A stretch of 64,000 nt of DNA from Malachius bipustulatus (Eukaryota > Arthropoda > Insecta > Coleoptera > Melyridae): assembly GCA_910589415.1 (NCBI GenBank), contig OU342632.1, positions 46,923,341 to 46,987,340 on the forward strand, written 5' to 3'. Position 1 is the first letter of the stretch; each line of letters opens with the position of its first letter. Below are positions 44,701 to 56,700 of this stretch, piece after piece. The notes under the pieces were generated by a model. It did not search any database. It was not told the DNA's origin and saw only the letters and a program-made list of their open reading frames with translations. The position numbers and the translations under genes were made by a program.

Positions 44701-47700
44701 ATTTTTAGTTAGAGGTTCCTCCCAGGATAATACTCCTACGTTGTTAGTCATCTTATAATTAAAGTTTGTTATCACTCCGGGGGCTAGAAAGATTTCAAGT
44801 TATGGAAAAAAAGTTATGGAAAATATATTTTGAGTTATGTGTAGATTATAAAATACGAGGTGGGCTTTTATAATGTTACTTCACATGTGAGAACGATAAT
44901 AAATATTTGAATTTCATGATATCACATTTAGTGCTCATTGTAAATTTAAATTAACGAAAAATAACTCACCATCTTCAAAAGTTCTTCTTACAAATTCAAT
45001 TTCAGTTAGATTTTCTCTAAATAAGATAAATGTGTAATCAGTATAAGGCTCCAGTTTGGTAAAGTTCTTTGGGATTTTAAAAACATTTTCTTTGTTTTTC
45101 TTTTTTACTTGATACAGTGTTTTTGGACATGTTTCCACATTAGCCTAAAATATCTTTCAATAATAAAAATTGGCACTTTAGAAAATGGCATTTGCAATAC
45201 AGTAAGCACAATAAAAGAGAAGGAATGGAAAATAAACAATGAACTTACCACTAAATCTACTAGGATAGAAGTTGAGGTAATATTCGTTGAAACGTCCTCT
45301 AGTCGAAATGCTACAAATTGATTTTTAGAGGTATGATTTTTAGAGGCATATCGTGATTTTGTGTTTGTTTAAAAAAATGATCTTACCAATACATTTTGTG
45401 GTAAACTGATTGTAACTTATGCGAGCTTTAACACAGGCTTCATCGTAGTTATCAATAATAATATTTCTTATATAGTAATTAGTATAAGATTCTAAGCCGC
45501 TAATTTCTAATTCAGTATCGTCATCTACGGGGATTTTACCGGAGACGTCTTTCCATTTAATGCTATCAGTTTTCGATATCTAAAACATAGACATTCTACA
45601 AATAACGGAAAACTATTTTATGATGGTTACATTTTTATTATACAACTGGTATTGTTGCAGCAGTAGAGCAAGATAGCAGAACAAAACTTTTAAGGCTGTG
45701 TTTAAAAATGTAATTTGGAGTCTGTAAACTATCTAAGTATTTATTTTTAATAATTTATACACGGTGATTATGAGACGCGACATTAGAAATATTTAGAGAA
45801 CGAAAAAAGGAGTCTGTAATTTTTGTTCCGGCTATAATGGTATTTGCGCCATAACATAATAATGGCGTTGAATGAAAATATTCTTAGAATATTCAAATAT
45901 TCAAATAAGTTTTAGAGCATGCACAAACTTTCTTCTCAATTTATTCATTTTTTTTAAATCTTATTAATAAAAAAATTCCCGTATACTTTTACTACTTTTA
46001 CTACTTTTCGAATGGCACTGCTTATATTTCTAATGCTCGCTCATCTCAATCAATCATAAGTTTTTTCATGTCATTATGTTTTAAAAAAATCAAGAGTTCC
46101 AAAAATCTGTCATTATCATACACGAAAAAACAATTTCAATACCTTTATTATTTTTTCGAAAAAATTAACATTTTGTCGCCAAAAAATGTCGCTGTGATGT
46201 GATAATCCTTATAACATTCGGTTAAAAAAAGGTTATTTTCAAAAAACTAATAAAAATTGGAATATTTTTTGTCGTTTCCTCGGTTTTTTTTTTTTTTTTA
46301 ATACCGAATTTCATGAAAAACAATATGGCGGTCATTAGAAATTGAAATGTCAAATGGATGACCTTTTACGACTTATGTAAGCTTACAAAAAATAATTAAT
46401 TTCTTTTCAGTGATAAAAAAGATAAGTCAAAAATAAGGAATCTCTAATTTGTTTCTGATTCTTAATAGGCGTAAACTTGTGCAACTTTTCTCTAATTTCA
46501 TCGACTTCTTAATATCTCTTACCGTTTCCGAGATCCCCATCAATCGTGAACATCTAATTGTTAACCATTGCTAATCTTTATACCAAATTTCAAAATCATA
46601 GGCCAATTAAGAGTTTTCATTTCTTGAGTCTTTGTTGAATTAAAATTCGTTTATTTGTGAAATAAACTTTAAAAAAATATAAAAAATCTTAGTTGACAGA
46701 TAATCTTGAAATTTGGTTTAGAGATCTGGATGTTGAGTCTAAGCGATTTTTTCCAAAAAACTTTCTTTAATTCGTATTTGCATTAAAAAATCACGTGATT
46801 GAAAATTTCCAAAGCAATGATTTTTCAAAACTAAAATTTTATTAGAAATAATATAAGTCTTTAACTTTTGCTTGGCTTGTCAAAAACATGGACATTATGT
46901 ATATTGACCAATAAAAGAGATTGATTGATTGATTGATAACCAAGTAGGGCTGAACCACAAAGAATAAAAATTCAAATCGAGTATTTTTTATCTTTTCATC
47001 TATCCAGGGTTCTGGGTTACCTACATACACTGTATAAACACCTACAATATGAATAGTAGATTTTTCAGTTTTTTTTTTTTCAGAATATTTCAGCAACGGA
47101 TTTTATGAAGTAGGTATCCATAGAGTATGTTTCAGATTCTTAATGAGCAAAAAATTGTGCAACTTTTCCCTAGTTCAATCGACCCTGTATCTCTCACGTT
47201 TTCTGAGATCCCCATGCTGTTTCTTCTTATCTTGGACAGAGAGTGTATTGTGTATATTGTATAAATTAAGAATAATCAGATAAAAATATAAAGACAAAGA
47301 TATATATTTTTAAAACACAATATAAGAATTGGCATAAGATGTGATATTATAACTATAAAACTATAACATACGAGTACATGTGATATTTTAATATAGATAC
47401 CAACCTGAAATATATAGAATTTTGGGCTCTTATCTTTTGGTCCCTGATAGCCTGCATCTTTCAAAAATTTTACTTTTACGTCGTTGATTCCTACGTTTTT
47501 AATTTCGGGGGGTAAGTTCCAAATAATGTTTGGAGCTGGAATATTTCTTATCATTTTTGGAAATGTTTATATGTATAATATGTGCTTATACTTACGAACA
47601 TCGCATCGAATTCCGGTAAAACTATCCTTGCAGTAAGGATTAAGACAAGTGCCTAGAATGTTGTCACAATCTTTTGGACCGTAGAAGCATTCTCCACAAA

Positions 47701-50700
47701 CTTCTTTGCATCCGAAACCGTAATACCCACTTGCACAAACTGAATTTTAATATAATAAGTGAGTACATGTTGCATTATTATGGAAAATTTAAAAAAATAA
47801 TTTTAACTCTTGTTCATTTTATCTGAAGATATTGAAACAGGGTGTTTGGTAACTGGACAGCCAAATTCGAACGCCATGTATAAAATCGTATTTTAAGCAT
47901 AAAAGAGAGAACAACTTTTTTCAAACCATGTCTCGTTTGGGAAATATCTTCAAAAATGTAAAGCTAAGGCCGCAATAAAAAAAAATGTTTTATTCGGTAA
48001 CTGAGCAACAATTTTAGAAACATTTTTTAAACGCGTTCCTATCTTGAAAAGAGTTATTCTTTGTTTTATGCTTAAAATACGATTTTATACATGACGTTTC
48101 ATTTTGGCTATCCAGTCACCAAACACCCCGTAATTAAAAAAAAAAACTACGCATCGAATTTAAATAATTTTTTTTTCTCAATTTTTTTTCAATTTCAATT
48201 TAATTAACGGACTTGCCATCTTACATATAAGCGCACATTTAAGAATATGAATAAAATAAACTAAACTAAACCAAACAAAAACTAAAACTAAAATACAGTA
48301 TAAATAAATAAATAAAACAACTAGTACTATACATATAACGAACAATAAGACTGCATAAGATTTGTCATTTATATACAGGGTGTCCCAATATTCCATGGAC
48401 ATGGAGCAACCACAGATTACTGAGGTAAAAAAAAGTCGCTCGGACCAAACTTATCTCTATACCAAAGTGCTTCGTTTGTCCGTTAGAGGGCTTCAAAGTC
48501 TTTTGAAAATTTTAGTTTTTTTGAAATAGCTCAAAGTCGGCTCATTCCAATTCGATGAAATTTGGTAGGTAAATTTCTTATTAAAAGCACTAACTTCTGA
48601 TGTACCGGGTGTCCCAACACTAGTGTCCACCCCCTAAACCGAGCTTAATTTTAAAGATAAAAAATTGAAACTTTGAGGATTTGTATACTTGATATAGGAC
48701 CACGGAATGGCATAATTAGTTTCATTAAAAAATATTTTTAATATCTTTTTAATAATCACCTTTTTCATGAGTCCATACTACGACACTGTCCAGTGCAGGT
48801 TCAGTGTGCCGGCTAGCCCAGCAAGAGCCGTCCTTCTATTTATTGGGGCCTTATTTACTTTGTCATAAAACTTATTGCACCTACCGTTTTCAGATTATAT
48901 TGATTATATTGTTCAGATTATGTTGCCTACCTGTCATTGGTATATAATTATATTTTATTTAATTAAAGCCTTATAATTAGTTTTTTCACATTTCTTTCAA
49001 GCGATATTGATTTAATTAATCGATTTCTACGTATGTATTGAAAAAATATCAATTTTTTTTTCGACAATTTACCACCATCTTACAGTTTTTTATTGCTGGC
49101 GCCCGAACTAATTTTTTTTTAATGAAACTGATTATGCCATTCCGTGGTCCTATATCAAGTACACAAATCCTTAAAGTTTCAATTTTTTATCTTTAAAATT
49201 AAGCTCTATTTAGGGGGTGGACACTAGTGTTGGGACACCTGGTACATAATAATTTGACGAAAACCCGGAGGGGGTGAAACTACCCCTACCCTCCATTAAA
49301 ACCGATCGTAATTGTTGATAGGGTAGCAGGAATGCTGTTCATGTTTTTTTGTTTGAAAGATACATCGTTTTAGCCCATTTTTGGTCTCCTACAAAAATCT
49401 GTATCTTTCCGAGGTACTATGTGATAAAATAAATTAGTCGATAATAACTAAATTTTTATTTCATTCTTTTAATTTGAAATCAAATTTTCAATTGTCAGGT
49501 GATTATTTGATCTAATCTCATAAAAGATGCTCGATGTGGGCGCCGGTTTGGACCCTAGAAAGTTCCATCCTGCGCAAAAAAATGATTTTAACTTTTCTTG
49601 GAACCTCGTCGTTTTGCAAACTGTTTACTGCGTTTGAAAAAAACCGTTTGCAAACACCTGAAAAAAAAACCGAACCATACTAAACATCTTTTATGAGATT
49701 AGATCAAATAATCACCTGACAATTGAAAATTTGATTTCAAATTAAAAGAATGAAATAAAATTTTGGTTAGGTATCATCGCCTAATTTATTTTATCACATA
49801 GCACCTCGGAAAGATACAGATTTTTGTAGGAGACCAAAAATGGGCTAAAACAATGTATCTTTCAAACAAAAAAACATGAACAGCGTTCCTGCTACCCTAT
49901 CAACAATTACGATCGATTTTAATGGAGGGTAGGGGTAGTTTCACCCCTTCCCGGGTTTTCGTCAAATTATCATGTACATCAGAAGTTAGTACTTTTAATA
50001 AGAAATTTACCTACCAAATTTCATCGCATTGGAATGAGCCGACTTTGAGCTATTTCAAAAAAACTAAAATTTTCAAAAGACTTTGAAGCCCTCTAACGGA
50101 CAAACGAAGCACTTTGGTATAGAGATAAGTTTGGTCCGAGCGACTTTTTTTTAGCTCAGTAATCTGTGGTTGCTCCATGTCCATGGAATATTGGGACACC
50201 CTGTACACTTCAAGGCCACCTTGAAAGATCTTAGACTAAGATTCCGCATTTGTGATCTCAGGTAATAAAAAAATAAAAAAGGGTAATGAAAATTATTCGT
50301 CTGGAAGGGGGACATCCAATGACACCAAACTCGATCAAGAGACCCCCGCCCCTTTGGCGCGGGGGATCAACTTTGAAATCTTGAGAACCCCCTTATTTAT
50401 TGCAGATGGAGATGTTACAGTTCAAAATATGTAGAAAATTGCCCCCACCCGTATTTGTTATTGCAGATTCACATTGCACGATTATAAATATACAGAATTT
50501 TTCTGAAACATGGATCTTTTTTCAGCCGTAAAATCCTAATCTGCAATTGAAAAGCGGATTCTCATGTAAGATTTCAAACTTCAAACTTGTCCTGATATAG
50601 CAGACAACAAGGGAGACCTGCAGAATCTTCTTGATGCTACAGACGACAGTAGCAGGAACTTGGGTCTTAATATCGACACCAGATAGACCAAATACATTAT

Positions 50701-53700
50701 AGTTTCCCCCATACCGGTTGAGCATCAAAATTCAAACCTAGCACACAGGGGATGCCCGATAACCGGTACATAATTCCAAATATCTAGGCACGTGTCAAAA
50801 CTGGACGTCTGACACAGACACCAAATGCCTAATCGACTCTGCTCGTATCGCATTTATCTATGAGGTTCAGGAGGAAAGTTCTTCCCAAAATCAATTTTGA
50901 TTTCAATCTAAGAATTAGATTCGTGAGATGTGACGTGTGGTCGGTATTGCCGTATGGTATGGAGACTGTAAGTTGAAAGTAAACACCATAAACAGACTTG
51001 AAGCCTTCGAAATGTGGACTGACAGGCGAATACTAAACATCCCATCATGGACGACCAAGAAAAGAAATAAGGAAAAAACAAAAAAAATTGTTAACATACC
51101 TTCTTGGCAATTAACTCCTCTAAAACCAGAAACACAGGAGCAAATTGTGTCTGTGCTATTAAATTCGCAAAATTCAGCTGATCGGCAGTATTTGTCATCC
51201 ACATATTGACAAGGAATGCAGTAGTCACTAAAAGTATCGATGTTGCAAGAATTCTGACCTGAAATAATAGTATCATTGAAGCTTTACTGGGCTTTTTTCT
51301 GAGATCATACACAGGATGGTCAGGGTGTTATCTCCGAAACTGAATGCCGATTTCTCAAGTTATTTCACACAGAAGACTTTAAAGAAACATACACCCGTCT
51401 GAAAAAATGTAGGTTTCTTAGTTTCGTATAAAAATAGGTTGATCGTTTATGAATAAAAATGCTAACACATATTTCTTTTAAAAGTTTTCTGTGGGAAATT
51501 ACATGAGGAACCACTATTTCATTATCGTAAATGAAGTCTGGACCAGCCTGTATACGAATGTAGAAAATATTCTTGCGTTTTAAGTAAAGCTTGAAGAATA
51601 AAATAATCAAAACTATAAACTTACCTGATTCGATAATAGAATGATCGGGACCTAAAACTTGACAGCTCGCTTCATCTTTAGTTGGAACGATACTTACTGA
51701 GCGTAGTGCTGTAATTATTGAAAAATTAGATTTAGGTATTACTTTTTGTTAATTCTGTTGATTATACAACTCATATTCATCCCTATGAATTCAATGTTGT
51801 TATTTACTATTTTTTATTTTTTATTTTTTACTCTTTTTATTTTCGTTCTTTGTATTTTTGAATTTTTGTTTTTTGCTTATTTTTCTTTTTTTCTATTGTT
51901 ATTTCTATACTTAGTTATTTCCTATTTTCATAATATATAGTATACAGTGTGACCCATTTGTTCTTGAAACACCCTGTAGAATCTTAATTTATGGTGCGAT
52001 TTTAAAGAAATTTCTTTTAAATCATAGAGCTTGATAAACTATATTTTGGGAGCAAAAAGCGTCTCATTCCTACAAAATCCAAGGCCTACTAGATCAGTGT
52101 TTACTTGTAAAATCTCAAAAATTCATATTAGCGATTTTTTTAGAAAAAAACTGTGCAGGCTACTGGATTCACCAGCCCTCAAAACGGTACTGTACTAAAT
52201 TTTATTGGAAATGTCAGAGTAATAAGGATCTTGCAGTTATTTTAGAAATTCATAATAGAACTCCGAATTTTCATTAATTTATTCGAAAAGGTCAAGAGAG
52301 ACAAAATAGAAATTGTACGTCTAGTTGGTGATAATGTAGGCACTCTAATTTTTTAATTATAATTTTTTATTTTTTCATTTTTTTTTATTTTTTTTTTTAT
52401 TTTTTTTTTATTATTTTTTTTTTTTTTGTACTTTTTTTTTACTTTTTTAATTTTAATTTTTACTTATGATAGCTTTTGACCTTTTTCAAATTAATTTATG
52501 AAAATTCGGAGTATTATTATGAATTTCTAAAATAACTACAAGATTCTTATTACTCTGACATTTTCAATAAAATTTAGTGCAGTACCGTTTTGAGGGCTGG
52601 TGAATCCCGTTGCGTGCCCAGTTTTTTTCAAAAAAAATCGCTAATATGAATTTTTGAGATTTTACAAGTAAACACTGATCTAGTAGGCCCTGGATTTTGT
52701 AGGAATGAGACGCTTTTTGCTCCCAAAATATAGTCTATCAAGTTCTATGATTTAAAAGAATTTTTTTTAAATCGCAATATAAATTAAGATTCTACAGGGT
52801 GTTTCAAGAACAAATGGGTCACACTGTATATACTGCCTAATACTCAGGCCACTACTGCATACAGGTATTATAAAACCGCCAAAAACTCCGTAGATGCCAA
52901 ATGAATTTTCCTAATAAGTATACGTCACACATCGTTAAAAATATCACGTTATAAGAATAATAATAATAATTGTCACATTGGTGTGTTTAGTAAGTTTTTT
53001 ATAAGTTTTACGAAAGACCGGTAAGAAATTTGACTGGCACATAAATTGTAAACCGTAAATTGGACGTTTTAGCTAAACTTAATTTTACTAAGTCATACCT
53101 GATCCACTGCAGATTTTTGGACCGTCAAATAACCAATATCCTTGTTTATTATCCTTGTCGACCTCGACAGAGAAATATAAATAATGTAAAGATGTCGAAT
53201 CGGTATCTAGCAGAATCATTTTATGCTCCCAGTTGTTTAGCTACAAATTTTTGATTGATGGAGAGTAACAAAAATTAATCTTAAAGCGACATCACTTACG
53301 CTTGATGTTATGATGTTAGTTTTACTGTATCCATTATCATCATTAAAGGTAATAATGAGTCTGCACTCCGGACATAGCCATATAAAAAAAGATAAACAAA
53401 TTTTTTTTTCTGGAACACTGATAGCTCTACCGATTAAAGTTGGTGTTCTTTGTTCTTCATCGGCCTTTAAATATGTGACTGAAATATGAATCTTTGAACA
53501 TTATCATTTCCAGTAGTAAAATGAGATTCACTCACGTTCGTGGATTTTCCATAATCCGCTATTTTCTTTTCCATGGAGAATGACGTATATTTTATCATTG
53601 TTGTAAAAGTAGTGTCCTTCGGGATCTGGATAATTTAAAATCAGTTCTTCTTTTGACACAGTAACCGCGTATAAGCTAAGAGTGTTATCTTTTCTTATAA

Positions 53701-56700
53701 CTTTGAAATGTCTCCATTCAACAATAGTCAACAAATCAGGTCCGATGTACTAAAATTTGTCATGATTATGAAATTTGAAGTTTGTCAGAAACTATTAAGA
53801 GTGAGTAAATTATTCCTATGAGAGTATTCCTATGGGATTATTTGTTAAGTAAAGTATTGAAAGATGGGAAGGTATAAGGATCCCAATGGAATGGCGAGAT
53901 ATTGGGGAGAGGACGACAGGCAGTTAGCATCAAGAATGAGACTTTAAAAGAGTGAGGTGGACAAATGCGCTTAGACCAAACTTGCCATTGCTGCTTTCTG
54001 GATGACTAATCCGAAATTGGAAAATAGACTTATGTACTTCTTAGTAGAAGATTCTGCATATGAAGTAAAGGCCAGTTTAAAGGTAAGGCTGGCCACAAAG
54101 AGAAGAATTAACATAATGAAGAGTATCGAAGAACACTATTATTCGAGGATATGTTCGACAAAATCCTTGAAAGAAGGGAAAGGAATAGAAGAAATCGTTT
54201 AAATATATGAAACCTAGTAGCGGTCCTGCATGATGCATGAAGTAGTACCTATACCGAATAGGATTTCCCATCATGCAGCTGGGTATCAGAAGTGGTTTTT
54301 TAGGGGATAAAACCCCCACGACATTGCATGCATCATGAACTACTGCAGTGCAGAGAAATGTATACAAAAATTGTGATTGTTAATGACCTGTCCTGGTGTA
54401 TTCTAACCTTTCGCTATAATAGCATCTAGTGCTAGGGAATATATCAATTAATCAAAAAAAAATTAACAACTGCTAAAAGGACAAAGAAAAATTCTTGCCT
54501 TGAGCGAAAATTTAAAAAATACGACAAGGATGTATTCTTTCGGCATAATATAAGCGAAATCAATAAATTTTTTTCAGATGCTTTTGTTTAGTCTAGAACG
54601 CGTTTTTTAACTTATAAAGATTTGTTGTCTACATGACAATGTAACAAAGTCTTAAAGAAGATTTTTTAGATAAGCCTTAAGTTGAGAGTGAAAAATGAAA
54701 TCCTTCAAAAGTTTCCACTTCCACTTTCCACTTCAAGGGGACGACCTAACTACAAAAGGAGGGGTTTTATGAAATTAAATATTTTATGCGATAGATTATC
54801 GACGCCCTAACTAAGAAAAAAATCGTAAAAATTCGCTTTTTGCTACCGATCAATAAAGTCTTTACAACAATATCTTCAAAAGATTCAATGCAGGGATGTG
54901 GAAAAATAACGCAAGAGAGGCCTTAAGTTGATGTGCGTGTCAAGAAATCGTTTTGAAAAAATCGACACTATAAAACGTTCACTCGAAAAATTCCATTGTA
55001 TCTCGACGATGAGGAGAGCTACAGAGGAACCGATTACAGTGTTGAATGTTTCACAATTTCTATCGTATATGACAAGAGATTTTTTCGAAAAATGGGCACT
55101 TCTGTATGTGTATTCATAATTTTCATGAAAATATCATGTCTTCAGAATGGGACGTAGTACCTATACTGCAATAAGAACCGGAAAAACAATCAAGTTGGGC
55201 CATGCAGTTCTCAATTTTCTCACAAATCGCCTAAATAGTTTTTTCTTGAAAGCCATTTTTTTTCAAATTTGAACGATCATATCTCAAGAATGCAAGAAAA
55301 CGGCTTTTTCGAAATCGTCATCGTACAATACATCCTCTAGATAAGAAATAAAAACAATTTTTCAAAATTCGCTTTTTGCTGCCGATTAGTCAAATTTTGT
55401 AATAAACAATAAATTCATGTTCGAGGCATAGTCTGTTTATTAACATTCGACGCCAGGACGTGAAAAAATTAAACAAGAGAGAGAGACCCCAAGTTGATTT
55501 TCGTGTCTAAGAATCGGTTCGCAAAACTTGATTCTATCTTCTGTCTCTAATGTATGTCGAAGACGAGGAGAGCTAAAGAAGAACCGATTACAACGAGCGA
55601 ACTTTTCAAAAATTCACTCTCTGGAGGAATTTTTTCAACAAAAAATATACTCACCTCCACTTTTGGTGCATTGCAAGCACCACGATGTGGGTATTCCTCA
55701 TTTTTTTCTCGTATTTCATTCTTCTGGCATTTACGAATAGCCGACTTTGTTGGTTTGCCAAGCCAACCGTCAATAATTATCCAGTAACAATTTGAGCTAG
55801 GAGGATTTCTATTATCGCATAAAAATAAATGTGCTTCATGCTCTTTTCTAATAGATAAAGGTATAACGAAATCGCCGTTCGGAACTGAAGTGACTGTCTG
55901 GAATATCAATGCCAATTTGCCCTTCACTGAAGTTGTCGTATACGTCTGAAATTCTAGAAATATTTCTTATAATAATAATTCTAACAAGAAAAACACTATA
56001 AGTATATTATTTGCAGAACAAATAATTATAAAACTTTCGCACAGCGAATGAGGTGAAACTGAAGACATGGACGGTAACCATTTCGTTCTTGTTATGGACT
56101 CATTAGCATATCATATCAGTCAGATCACTCAGATCCATGCTACACATATCGTACGAAAGTTGGAAGTAATATTTATCTTAACTGGTGTCTGGTAGCTGTT
56201 GTAACTTATAATTTTGTACGACAATCAACTGAGTTCTAAAATCACCAGACTCCGACCAAAATAGTGATGGAATACCGCCGATGCCATCACACGCGGAATA
56301 GCCCCCAGACTCCAACTGCACAGTTTTCTACTTGAGTTTACCATTTTCTTTTTCTTTTTTTTCCATTTAGTGCAAAAAATTGCATTTTTTTTTTGTATTT
56401 TTGGTTTAAAGAAAAACTGATGGAGCAATGTAAATGAGAGTCCATGAGTCCAAGACAATCTCGAATCTCTTCAAGATTAGAAGATTATACCTATTTTTTT
56501 TTTGTATACCTATTTTTGTAAACCAACAGAGATTTCATTCAAATTGCTGTCTGCTGTAAGATTATCTTCCCACTTAATAAGGGACGTTATTTTACGTATA
56601 TAAATTGAACAGTGGGTCAAACTGTTGCACTAATTGATTACCTACCTTAAGTCATTAAAATGCTGTTAAATATTCATAAACAAAAAGAAAAAAGCATATT

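Noticed and set aside
55939..55948. Acceptor ttcag just inside phosphatase exon 3
   Set aside because: Using it joins exon 2 out of frame and meets a stop; the upstream ctag keeps the frame.
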